64,000 nucleotides of DNA from Pseudidiomarina aestuarii (GTDB lineage Bacteria > Pseudomonadota > Gammaproteobacteria > Enterobacterales > Alteromonadaceae). Positions within the stretch are counted from its first letter, which is position 1, and every line of letters begins with the position of its first letter. Positions 7,966 to 16,284 of the stretch are shown piece after piece. Position numbers and translations under genes: made by a program. The stretch is taken from the NCBI GenBank assembly GCA_003030745.1, contig PYVG01000001.1, positions 1 to 64,000 of the forward strand, in the 5' to 3' direction. Below the pieces are notes generated by a model, which had not been told where the DNA came from, did not search any database, and saw only the letters and a program-made list of their open reading frames with translations.

Positions 7966-8655
7966 TCAATGGGAATCGTTTGATAGTACTGGTTTTCTGG
8001 CAGGCTCACCAGTCTTGCGGAAGATCACAACACCATGAGCAAGGTACTGAATACTTAGCCCATAGGCTCTCGCTAACCAATGACAGGTTTGTTCATGCAT
8101 GAAAATGATGTGTGTTGGGTCGTTACGATATTGCCAGTTTTTGAATCTGTCTTCGGAAATCCAGCGTTGGGTCATGAGCGCCAAGTATCCATTTGGTTTT
8201 AGATGAGTCAGTAAAGACTCCAGTACTGCTGCGGGTTCACGTAAATGTTCAAATACTTCGGTTGCGGTAATAAAGTCATACTGAGAATCCCACACGCTTT
8301 CGTCCGCGGCATAGAATTTGTCATACAAGGCACACCGATGGCCTGCAGCTTCAAGCATGTTCGACAGTGTTGGGCCAGGCCCGCTGCCGAAATCGAGTCC
8401 ATGTGTTGACTCGGGGAGTAGTTTGAGAAGCGGCTGGGCGATTCGTTTTAGGAATTCGCGATAACTTGGGTCGTCGGAGTCATTTTCATGTAAGTCATAG
8501 AGTGCTTTTTCTTCTGCATCATCAATTTGAAACGTGGGCGGTACAGAGATGAGATGACATTGTTCGCAGCGCCAAAATTCGCGACCAGTCACTGCACCTT
8601 TGGTTTCCTTAACGACCAACTCGAGAGGTGAGTGATGACAAAGAGGGCAAAGCAT
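7966..8655 (-). CDS. Class I SAM methyltransferase with N-terminal zinc ribbon
   Basis: A 229-residue protein. Residues 3-33 hold two CxxC pairs (Cys3/Cys6, Cys30/Cys33), a small zinc ribbon. A Rossmann methyltransferase follows: motif I GLDFGSGPGPTLSNML at about 86-101, an acidic post-I strand (ALYDKFY), and TATEVFEHL typical of the Methyltransf_23 group. The acceptor substrate is unknown; the ribbon could position a nucleic acid or protein. It starts five bases after the GGDEF gene stop, so the two are cotranscribed. I see no ribosome-binding sequence of note. Confidence 0.82.
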   Translation of the reverse strand: MLCPLCHHSPLELVVKETKGAVTGREFWRCEQCHLISVPPTFQIDDAEEKALYDLHENDSDDPSYREFLKRIAQPLLKLLPESTHGLDFGSGPGPTLSNMLEAAGHRCALYDKFYAADESVWDSQYDFITATEVFEHLREPAAVLESLLTHLKPNGYLALMTQRWISEDRFKNWQYRNDPTHIIFMHEQTCHWLARAYGLSIQYLAHGVVIFRKTGEPARKPVLSNDSH

Positions 8656-8660
8656 TCGTA

Positions 8661-9953
8661 TTAAGAGTCGCTGGTTTCAGAGTGAGCCAGCCGGACGCAG
8701 TTACGACCTTCATTTTTGGCTTGATACATGGCATGGTCGGCGGCTCGAAGAAGGTCACCTAACTTCTGCGCATGGTGTGGAAACGATGCAATGCCGATGC
8801 TTGCGGTAACGGATAGATGCAGTTGTTCAATATCGAATGGCTCGGCAAGCTCTTCCCGTATCCGCTCTGCAATCATTACAGCAAAGTCCTGAGTTTGGTC
8901 GAGCGGGTCGAGGTCGTTAAGCAATACAATAAATTCATCCCCGCCAGCACGACAGGCCACATCACCGGCGCGGAGGCATTTACGCATACGTCCGGCGACG
9001 GCAATCAGCAGTTCGTCACCAATTGCGTGACCGTGATTGTCGTTCACTGGCTTGAAATGATCGAGGTCTATAAAGAGTAAAGCTAATGCTCGTTTCTTTC
9101 GTGTAGCGCGGCTCAAATTATGCTCAAGCGTTTCACCGAAAAACGTCCGATTGGGTAATCCAGTCAACATGTCGTGATGCGCCATATTGGCTATCTTTTC
9201 CATCTGTTTCTTTTGCGTAGTGACATCTCGTGCGATACCCAAATAATATTTGTTAAGACCATCTTCACTTGTCACCATGGAGGCAGTGCTAGTATGCCAT
9301 TGCCAATATCCGCGCGCATGCCGAACGCGATACTCGACGGATTCATATTTATGATCTTCGGCAAGCACAGACTCGAGGAACCGGTAGCACCGACTCACAT
9401 CATCAGGGTGGACAAATTCAGTAAACGATGTGTCTAGAGAATCTTGAATGGAATAACCCAATAGCTTTTCCCAATTAGGCGAGAGATAGGTGATTTCACC
9501 TTCGGCAGAAACGGTATAGATAATGTCGTTGGCATTCTCGACAAAGGTTCGGAAACGCAATTCACTGGCGGCTAACTTTCGTTCAAGCCGCTTGCGCTCC
9601 GTAATATCATTCAGATAACCGGTCCACTCGAGGCTACCATCGTCCAGCGTACGGCCATGGTCAAAGGCTTCAAGCCAAATGATTTCGCCGCTTGGCTTCA
9701 CCATTCGAAATTCACGATTCCAATCGGTATTGTTCAGCGCAGAATGTTCGCTCGAGGCAATGACTTCATCAAAGTCGTCTTCATGTATCAAGGCAAACAA
9801 CGATTCGGCATCCTGCTCCAATGTGGCGGTTGGAATGCCGAACCACTCGACAATCAGTGGGCTGATATAAGGGAGGCTGAAATGCCCATCAGGGTGTTTT
9901 TTTAGGCGATACACCACTCCAGGCATTGCTTCAATAAAGGTACGCCAATCCAT
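8661..9953 (-). CDS. PAS-PAS-GGDEF diguanylate cyclase, cytoplasmic
   Basis: A 430-residue protein without membrane segments. Two PAS folds occupy about 1-120 and 130-250, each ending in a PAC-like stretch (LNDITERKRLERKL, IARDVTTQKKQMEK). The GGDEF domain (about 255-425) keeps the catalytic GGDEF at 337-341 and the product-inhibition RxxD (RAGD, 328-331) five residues upstream. It should therefore make c-di-GMP and be feedback-inhibited. The PAS ligand is not evident. It begins 39 bases after yajQ on the same strand and runs into the methyltransferase. Confidence 0.92.
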   Translation of the reverse strand: MDWRTFIEAMPGVVYRLKKHPDGHFSLPYISPLIVEWFGIPTATLEQDAESLFALIHEDDFDEVIASSEHSALNNTDWNREFRMVKPSGEIIWLEAFDHGRTLDDGSLEWTGYLNDITERKRLERKLAASELRFRTFVENANDIIYTVSAEGEITYLSPNWEKLLGYSIQDSLDTSFTEFVHPDDVSRCYRFLESVLAEDHKYESVEYRVRHARGYWQWHTSTASMVTSEDGLNKYYLGIARDVTTQKKQMEKIANMAHHDMLTGLPNRTFFGETLEHNLSRATRKKRALALLFIDLDHFKPVNDNHGHAIGDELLIAVAGRMRKCLRAGDVACRAGGDEFIVLLNDLDPLDQTQDFAVMIAERIREELAEPFDIEQLHLSVTASIGIASFPHHAQKLGDLLRAADHAMYQAKNEGRNCVRLAHSETSDS

Positions 9954-9992
9954 GATAGGTATCGCCCAAATTATAACTAATGTTAAGTTATT

Positions 9993-10478
9993 CTAATCGC
10001 GAAAGTTCTCGAATTGCAAAGGTAATTCAATCTTCGATTGACGCAGCATGGCGATAGCTTGTTGCAAATCATCGCGCTTCTTCCCTGTTACTCGAACTTT
10101 GTCGCCTTGAATAGAACCCTGAACCTTCAGTTTGTGCTCTTTCAGGAGCTTAATGATTTCTTTGCCAAGTGGTTGCTCAATACCATTTTTAAATACAATT
10201 TTCAGGCTGTAGAGCTTGCCGCTGTGCGTGGGTTCATCATCAATATCACTGCCGGATAGACTGATATTCCGCTTGGCGCAATGGTTATTGAAGATATCTT
10301 GGAGCTGACGTACTTGGAAGTCAGACTCTGAGGTCATCGTGACTGTGAAATCATTCAGCTCAAAAGTTGCTTCGACACCGCGAAAATCAAATCGTGTAGT
10401 AAGTTCACGATTGGCGTTATCGACAGCATTCTTCAGCTCAACTTTGTCGATTTCCGACACAATATCAAAACTTGGCAT
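9993..10478 (-). CDS. yajQ: YajQ-family nucleotide-binding protein
   Basis: A 161-residue protein nearly identical in length to E. coli YajQ (163). Family landmarks are the opening MPSFDIVSEIDKVEL, the TTRFDFRGVEA strand and the SIQGDKVRVTGKKRDDLQ segment. YajQ binds nucleotides and RNA, and members in Xanthomonas and Pseudomonas were reported to bind c-di-GMP and to influence transcription (family knowledge). Here it lies between two GGDEF genes, 39 bases upstream of one on the same strand and divergent from the other. Confidence 0.96.
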   Translation of the reverse strand: MPSFDIVSEIDKVELKNAVDNANRELTTRFDFRGVEATFELNDFTVTMTSESDFQVRQLQDIFNNHCAKRNISLSGSDIDDEPTHSGKLYSLKIVFKNGIEQPLGKEIIKLLKEHKLKVQGSIQGDKVRVTGKKRDDLQQAIAMLRQSKIELPLQFENFRD

Positions 10479-10563
10479 GGCAAAACTCGCTATTGTTGCT
10501 TACATTTGAAGAATATAGTTTAGTTAAGTATCTCTCGAATTATAAGTAGAAGCGAAGACATTC

Positions 10564-12624
10564 ATGTCAAACGACTATCTGGGCTCTGAATCTGCTCGTT
10601 TACAAGCCATCCTGACGGGTGTTCAGGTGGGTACTTGGGAGTGGAACAAGCAGACTGGCGAGACCCGTTTCAATGAGCGTTGGGCAGACATGTTTGGCTA
10701 TACCCTCGCTGAGTTAGAACCTATCTCGATTCAAACTTGGATTAACCTTGTTCATCCAGACGACTTAAAGCGCTCAGATGAAGCGTTGCAGCAACATTTT
10801 CAAGGCAATACTCAATTCTATGAGTTAGAAGTTCGCGTGCGACATAAGCAGGGACACTGGGTCTGGATTCGCGATAGTGGCAAAGTAGCAACCTATACTG
10901 AGTCGGGCGAGCCCGAGTGGATTTGCGGTGCGCATATAGATATCACAGAAGCTAAACGTATAGAGGAAGATCTCAGACAAGCACAAAAGCGTCAGCGTTT
11001 CATTCTGGAGTCTCTCCCCTCCATTGTTTATTCGCAAACGAGTCGGGAGCCGTGGACGAATGTATTTGTCTCTGCAAATGTGCAGAAAATTTTGGGCTAT
11101 ACCGTCGAAGACTGGCACTCCCCAAACAACGAATTATTCTGGCAGCGTATGCATCCGGATGATGTCGATCGGGTTCGCCGAGCCGTCAAACACTGGCAAG
11201 AGCAAGGCTACCCTAATACCTTGCTGCAGCGTTATCGATTCCGACATGCGGACGGCCATCTCGTGGTACTGGACGACTTGCTTCGCGCAGTTCGCGCCGA
11301 GTCAGGTGAACTTATCGAATTTATCGGCTCGCTGACCGATGTGACGGCGCAACATGAAGCTGAGCAACGACTGACAAAGATTGCCGACAACGTGCATGGT
11401 GTGTTGTATCAATTTCAAATGGATACCGAAGGCACGATGAGCTTTCCGTATGCCTCAGCGGGAATCGAACTTGTTTATGGCGTAAAACCTGAGCAAGTGG
11501 TTGCCGATGGAAGCGTGGTGTTTGCTGTCATCCATCCCGATGATTTTGAGCGTGTTCTGACTGCGGTAGAGCAGTCTCGTGACACTCTACAACCATGGGA
11601 ATGTGAATATCGCGTTGTACTGGATGGTGAGGAATCTTGGGTGTATGGACATTCCATACCGGAGCGCCTCGATGATGGCTCGACCCTTTGGCATGGGCTC
11701 ATTATTGATGTGACCGATCGGAAACGCCTTGAGATTGACCTAGAGCGCAGTCAGGTGCAGTTAGAAGCGGCGCAGCGCATTGCCAATCTGGGCTATTGGG
11801 AAGCGAATTTAGAAACTGGCGAGTTAATGTGGTCGGCGACGGTTTACGAAATTTTTGGTTTAGATCCGCATACAGTTTCTCCCTGCGTCAAAGCATTCCG
11901 CGAACTTGTGCATCCGGACGATCTTGCACTGTTGGACAAGAGTCAGGAGCGCGCTAAGAAAACTGGCATTCATGATATCGATCACCGAATTATCCGTCCT
12001 GACGGGCAAGTGCGCTGGGTACGTGAATGGGCTTATTCAAAAACCTCTACAGATGGACATCAGTTGCTTGGCGGCACCGTGCAGGATATTACCGAGCGTA
12101 AAGAACTCGAGATACTGTTACGTGAACAGTCCATTCGCGACTCTTTGACTGGACTATTCAACCGGCGTTATTTCACGGACATGATTGAAAATCGATTCCG
12201 TCAACGTCGGCGTGATGACAACTCAGTCTGCAGTATCATCACGTTCGATTTTGATCACTTTAAGCAGGTCAATGATCAATATGGACACATGACGGGTGAC
12301 GAAGTGCTGAAAAGAGCAGGTAAGGTAGTCAAGGCCTCGATCCGTGAGTCGGACATACCCGCGCGCACGGGTGGGGAAGAATTCGCAATTATGTTGCCGA
12401 ATACATCACTAAACGATTCCGAGCGACTTGCAGAGCGGTTGCGACAAGCGATGGAAGAAGAGCTATTTATGACCACCGAGGGCGAGCTTCGAGTCACAGT
12501 CACTTGTGGTGTGACACAATTTCATCCACAAGATGAAACCTATCAAGACGTGTTAGGAAGGGCCGACCGTGCCCTATATCAGGGCAAGCAGGCCGGCCGT
12601 AATTGCGTAGTTCGAATCGACTAA
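10564..12624 (+). CDS. Multi-PAS GGDEF diguanylate cyclase, cytoplasmic
   Basis: A 686-residue soluble protein. Four PAS_3-type sensor modules are recognisable by repeated WVHPDD/HPDD...R...E-RVRH and closing DITE/DVTA/DVTDRK/DITERK stretches, ending at about 140, 270, 395 and 520. The C-terminal GGDEF domain carries GGEEF at 603-607 and the inhibitory RESD at 594-597, so it should be an active, feedback-controlled cyclase. There is no EAL domain and no transmembrane helix. It is divergent from yajQ across an 85-bp spacer and tail to tail with the amidohydrolase, two bases apart. Confidence 0.92.
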   Translation: MSNDYLGSESARLQAILTGVQVGTWEWNKQTGETRFNERWADMFGYTLAELEPISIQTWINLVHPDDLKRSDEALQQHFQGNTQFYELEVRVRHKQGHWVWIRDSGKVATYTESGEPEWICGAHIDITEAKRIEEDLRQAQKRQRFILESLPSIVYSQTSREPWTNVFVSANVQKILGYTVEDWHSPNNELFWQRMHPDDVDRVRRAVKHWQEQGYPNTLLQRYRFRHADGHLVVLDDLLRAVRAESGELIEFIGSLTDVTAQHEAEQRLTKIADNVHGVLYQFQMDTEGTMSFPYASAGIELVYGVKPEQVVADGSVVFAVIHPDDFERVLTAVEQSRDTLQPWECEYRVVLDGEESWVYGHSIPERLDDGSTLWHGLIIDVTDRKRLEIDLERSQVQLEAAQRIANLGYWEANLETGELMWSATVYEIFGLDPHTVSPCVKAFRELVHPDDLALLDKSQERAKKTGIHDIDHRIIRPDGQVRWVREWAYSKTSTDGHQLLGGTVQDITERKELEILLREQSIRDSLTGLFNRRYFTDMIENRFRQRRRDDNSVCSIITFDFDHFKQVNDQYGHMTGDEVLKRAGKVVKASIRESDIPARTGGEEFAIMLPNTSLNDSERLAERLRQAMEEELFMTTEGELRVTVTCGVTQFHPQDETYQDVLGRADRALYQGKQAGRNCVVRID

Positions 12625-12626
12625 CG

Positions 12627-14024
12627 TTAATCTTTACCAAAGTTGGCAAGTAATGCTTCGTCAACAACGCCATTTTGTTTGAAAACCACACCATCCTTCA
12701 TGACCATATCGACGTCACGAATAATATTCATGTATTTCAAAACGTCGCCACGTACAGCAATGATGTCGGCTACTTTGCCCGGGGTAACGGAGCCATATTT
12801 ATCTTGCACGCCCATCATCACTGCCGGCCAATAAGTCGCTGCGCGAATGGTATCCATGGGATCAAAACCTAGGTCGTGCACCCATACTGCCATTTCATGC
12901 CACGTAGTTTGGCAATGAAATTTCATTGGAATACCCACATCTGTACCAATCAGCATCATCACGCCAGTTTCTTTCAGCTGACGGATTTTGTTTTTGATGG
13001 TCGGTGTGCGCACCGGAGTGAGCTGCGAGTATTCCAAGTGGCCGGGTTTCTCGATTGACTGTGCTATATCGGCAATGGTGTCGGGCTGCAGACCGCGCTT
13101 CCAGCATGCATCATCGAGCTGTTCAGGGTTTTTCACCAAATCAGGATAAGTAAAGAGTCCTTCCATCGTAGGTGTCCAGAACAACAAACCGTCGAATATG
13201 CCGGTTGCAGTGCGTTCGACCAGAGTATCCAGCACATCTTGCGGGTATCCGGGTGCCGTTGTCAGGCCGGTATGTTCAAAGTTGTCGATGCCGATTTCTA
13301 CGCCTACTCGAATTTCATCCGGTTTGTGAGCGTGCGCGACCACTTTCATACCGCGTTTGTGTGCTTCATCAACTATGGCTAGCGCAACGTCACGATCCAT
13401 ATCGTCTTGGTCGATTAGCTTGATGATTTCCATGCCAGCTTCGTCGAGTCGTTTTACTTTTGCCCGAGCGTCACTCACACTTTTCACTTCCCAGCGATAA
13501 TGGCTTTGCCAGTCATCAACCTCCGCTTGCAAGAATGGTCCCGAGGTATAAAGTGTCGGTCCAGGAATTTCCCCATCAGCCAAGCGCTTTTTTATAGCAA
13601 CAGTATCTTCAAGCGGTGCACCCAAGTCTCGAGCGCTGGTCACCCCAGCAAGAAGCAACTGAACCAACGCTGCCGGCATAATTTCGTCGACTTGGCGGTC
13701 GCGATAATTAGCCTGCCAATGTCTGTAGTTGGAGTGCCCAACCAATTGAATGTGCGCATGGCTCTCCCATAATCCAGGAAGCACATCATGACCTTCAGTA
13801 GAGACAATTCGGTAACCCTCAGGAACTGGCAATGAATCTTGATTACCGACTTCTTGAATGATGCCATCCTCGACTAAAATAACGCTGTCATGAATGGGAA
13901 CTTCAGCGGTGCCATCAATTAGGCGGCCGCCGACCAATGCAATTTTTTCAGCGCTGGCGGTTGCGGTAAATCCCGCACTCATTAATGCAGTACTGATAGC
14001 AATAACAGAAACTAGTTTTTTCAT
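12627..14024 (-). CDS. Exported amidohydrolase (imidazolonepropionase-like)
   Basis: A 465-residue metallo-dependent hydrolase with an N-terminal signal peptide (hydrophobic core SVIAISTALMSAGFTATASA). Metal-binding landmarks are HAH in WESHAHIQLVG, the HAH in VVAHAHKPDE, the later FEHTG and the GTDVG aspartate, as in the imidazolonepropionase/dipeptidase branch (urease superfamily). Periplasmic homologues hydrolyse dipeptides or cyclic amides; the exact substrate is unknown. It is divergent from the metX-like gene with 187 bases between them, which hold the Met boxes. It has a single-gene layout. Confidence 0.83.
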   Translation of the reverse strand: MKKLVSVIAISTALMSAGFTATASAEKIALVGGRLIDGTAEVPIHDSVILVEDGIIQEVGNQDSLPVPEGYRIVSTEGHDVLPGLWESHAHIQLVGHSNYRHWQANYRDRQVDEIMPAALVQLLLAGVTSARDLGAPLEDTVAIKKRLADGEIPGPTLYTSGPFLQAEVDDWQSHYRWEVKSVSDARAKVKRLDEAGMEIIKLIDQDDMDRDVALAIVDEAHKRGMKVVAHAHKPDEIRVGVEIGIDNFEHTGLTTAPGYPQDVLDTLVERTATGIFDGLLFWTPTMEGLFTYPDLVKNPEQLDDACWKRGLQPDTIADIAQSIEKPGHLEYSQLTPVRTPTIKNKIRQLKETGVMMLIGTDVGIPMKFHCQTTWHEMAVWVHDLGFDPMDTIRAATYWPAVMMGVQDKYGSVTPGKVADIIAVRGDVLKYMNIIRDVDMVMKDGVVFKQNGVVDEALLANFGKD

Positions 14025-14120
14025 ACCTGACGTCCTTTAGGGTTCGGATGATGCGTCCTTTTAAACTATGCCTGTCGCGTACCAAACGCAATGTGACTCA
14101 CCGCGAATAAACGGCATCTC

Positions 14121-14144
14121 ATATGGACATCTAAACGTCCATAT
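14121..14144. promoter_or_regulatory. MetJ operator (Met boxes) before metX-hom
   Basis: Two tandem 8-bp Met boxes, GGACATCT (14125-14132) and AAACGTCC (14133-14140), resemble the MetJ consensus AGACGTCT. They sit inside a symmetric element with perfect 8-bp arms ATATGGAC / GTCCATAT. They lie 70-90 bp before the metX-like start. MetJ with S-adenosylmethionine represses such sites (family knowledge). Confidence 0.82.
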
Positions 14145-14211
14145 TGACATGGTGGGGTAAACCTCGTTACAGTGCAGCATCCGCCAGCACTGCTTTGAAG
14201 GCCGCACAACC

Positions 14212-15135
14212 GTGTTTGAAAATGTTCCGTTTCATTCTCAAGATCATCCAATTCAACTCGCCGAAGGTCAATTGGTGTTGCGTACTTACGGTTCCAATTC
14301 CGGGACTCCAGTGCTGGTGCTTGGTGGCATTTCTGGCGGTCGTGATATTTTTTCGAGCACCGGTGCTGGGTGGTGGCAAGGTCTCGCTGAAGCGATTCCA
14401 TCTAGTCTTAATGTGATTTCACTCGATTATGCGGGTGGCAGCGGTGATAGCACGGTTACGCCAGTCCCGCAGCGTGTTGATGGGCATGCCGCTCTCATTG
14501 AGCAAGCATTGCAGCTACTTGGTATTCGGCAACTACGTGCTATTGTCGGCGGTTCATTCGGTGGCGTGGTAGCACTGGAGCTAGCGCGCAGGGGGCTGCT
14601 AGAAGTTGGTGGCTTAGCCATTATTGGAGCTGCGCATCGACCTACAGCGCAAGCGCTCATGTTGCGCGCACTGCAGCGAGAGTATATTGCACTAGCCGAG
14701 CAAGCTGGGCAGCCGGAACGTGGTATTCAATTAGCGCGAGCTCTGGCCATGTTGAGTTATCGCAGTGCCGATGGCATGGATACCTATCACCCACAAGGCG
14801 CTTCGGCAGTTGATTATATCTTTTCTCGATCCGCACAAATCGTGACTAAAGCACCGGACCGCGCGCGTAATTTCTTTACGGCATTTGGCCCCGCCCTCGA
14901 TGAGTATCGCATTGATCCAGTTGAAATAAGTGTGCCGACATTGCTCGTTGGATTCGACAGTGATCAATTGGTTTCCGCACAAGTACTGAATGAACTTGCT
15001 GAGAGATTGCCGCGCTGTGCCGGCTTACATCTGTTGCCATCGAGCTATGGTCATGATGGATTTATTAAAGACACAGCGAGTTACGCCAGCTTTTGCCGTG
15101 ATTTTATCAAGCACTTGCCGGTGGAGCACTCATGA
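14212..15135 (+). CDS. MetX-like homoserine O-acyltransferase (alpha/beta hydrolase fold)
   Basis: A 307-residue alpha/beta-hydrolase protein. The nucleophile elbow is GGSFGG with Ser115, and the catalytic histidine is probably His281 in YGHDGF. The family activates homoserine with acetyl- or succinyl-CoA, the first committed step of methionine synthesis. It is shorter than typical MetX (about 350-380), so the lid domain is reduced; the acyl donor is uncertain. Context supports the call: Met boxes upstream, a four-base overlap with a homoserine dehydrogenase gene, then metY. The start is GTG 14212; no in-frame ATG lies close by. Confidence 0.78.
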   Translation: MFENVPFHSQDHPIQLAEGQLVLRTYGSNSGTPVLVLGGISGGRDIFSSTGAGWWQGLAEAIPSSLNVISLDYAGGSGDSTVTPVPQRVDGHAALIEQALQLLGIRQLRAIVGGSFGGVVALELARRGLLEVGGLAIIGAAHRPTAQALMLRALQREYIALAEQAGQPERGIQLARALAMLSYRSADGMDTYHPQGASAVDYIFSRSAQIVTKAPDRARNFFTAFGPALDEYRIDPVEISVPTLLVGFDSDQLVSAQVLNELAERLPRCAGLHLLPSSYGHDGFIKDTASYASFCRDFIKHLPVEHS

Positions 15136-16208
15136 GCTTGCAGCCGACAGCAATTCTGGTGGTGGGTGTTGGTACTATAGGTCAAGCCTGGCTTGCCCGT
15201 TATGCGGATACTATTCCGTTACCGTTTCAGGCGTCTGTGCGGGGACTCTATCGATCACAGCAATACGTTCATCTCGATAAGAACAGTGTGCCTTCCCAAG
15301 GACTCACTGCCGCAGGTTGGCAACATTCTGGCGATATTCTAACCCAGCTTGATCAAGATATTCGTGAGCATAGTCAGCAGCATGAACAAGTGATTGTGCT
15401 CGATTTGACCGCCTCATCTGCCGTGGGTCAGCGTTATGCGGATTGGCTTCGAGCGGGTGCGCACATTGTCTGCGCGAACAAATATGCTGGTGCCAGCTCA
15501 AGCACTTACTATGAGCAAATACGCCGCATTAGTCGCCAATACCAAAGGCATTGGCGTTACAACACGACAGTTGGTGCGGGTCTGCCGATCCAATCTGCCA
15601 TTCGGGAGCGGCTACATTCAGCCGACCCTATCCTCGGTATTGAAGGGAATTTCTCCGGTTCGTTATCGTGGATTTTTCAGCACTATCAACCGGGTGATCA
15701 GCTGTCAAAATGGCTACGCGCAGCAGCAGATCACGGGCTCACAGAACCAGATGCGCGCAGTGACTTGGGTGGGCTAGATGTCGCGCGTAAGCTGCTGATC
15801 TTAGCTCGTGAAGCGGGTTGGTCACTGGAGCTTGATGAGATTCAAGTACAGAGCTTAGTGCCAGATTCACTCGCACAGGTTTCAAGCGAGGAATTCTGGG
15901 AGCACTTCGAACATTTCGATGCTGAATTTGAGCGCTGGCGCCAACGCACACACCCAACCGCACAGAAATTCTGCTACATCGGTGCCGTTGAGCGGAATGC
16001 TAATGCAAAACCACACGCTTGGGCGCGTCTCGAACCCATTGCCCCATCATCACCCTATGCCAGCTTACCTGCAGGAAACGCCAACTTTGTAATTCGCAGC
16101 GAGCTTTACAATGCCAATCCGTTGCTCATTCAAGGTCCTGGGGCTGGTCCTGAAGTCACAGCTGCTGGCATTCACACCGATTTACTCGACATTTTGCAGC
16201 AACTTTAA
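15132..16208 (+). CDS. Stand-alone homoserine dehydrogenase
   Basis: A 358-residue enzyme matching the C-terminal half of bifunctional ThrA/MetL but without an aspartokinase domain. The NAD(P)-binding GxGxxG lies at 12-17 (VGVGTIGQ). NTTVGAGLPIQ, EGNFSGSLSWIF and SDLGGLDVARKLLILAREAG are the homoserine-dehydrogenase substrate and catalytic regions. It reduces aspartate semialdehyde to homoserine, the MetX substrate. Its ATG overlaps the metX-like stop (ATGA), so translation is coupled. No ACT regulatory domain is visible. The product should be channelled to methionine rather than threonine (inference). Confidence 0.88.
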   Translation: MSLQPTAILVVGVGTIGQAWLARYADTIPLPFQASVRGLYRSQQYVHLDKNSVPSQGLTAAGWQHSGDILTQLDQDIREHSQQHEQVIVLDLTASSAVGQRYADWLRAGAHIVCANKYAGASSSTYYEQIRRISRQYQRHWRYNTTVGAGLPIQSAIRERLHSADPILGIEGNFSGSLSWIFQHYQPGDQLSKWLRAAADHGLTEPDARSDLGGLDVARKLLILAREAGWSLELDEIQVQSLVPDSLAQVSSEEFWEHFEHFDAEFERWRQRTHPTAQKFCYIGAVERNANAKPHAWARLEPIAPSSPYASLPAGNANFVIRSELYNANPLLIQGPGAGPEVTAAGIHTDLLDILQQL

Positions 16209-16234
16209 AAAAACGGCTTGCGCCCAGTCTTAAT

Positions 16235-16269
16235 TTGATTATTATGGACGTCTAAACGTATAAACATCT
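16235..16269 (+). promoter_or_regulatory. metY promoter overlapped by three Met boxes
   Basis: TTGATT (16235-16240), an 18-bp spacer and TATAAA (16259-16264) form a sigma-70-type promoter. Three contiguous 8-bp Met boxes, GGACGTCT, AAACGTAT and AAACATCT, run from 16246 to 16269 and cover the spacer and the -10. Bound MetJ should exclude polymerase. metY therefore has its own repressible promoter although it follows hom by only 76 bases. Confidence 0.8.
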
Positions 16270-16284
16270 AATTAGGAAATGGTT

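Noticed and set aside
16209..16234. A terminator between hom and metY (AAAAAAACGGCTTGCGCCC)
   Set aside because: No stable stem with a following U-tract forms; the spacer is better explained by the promoter and Met boxes.
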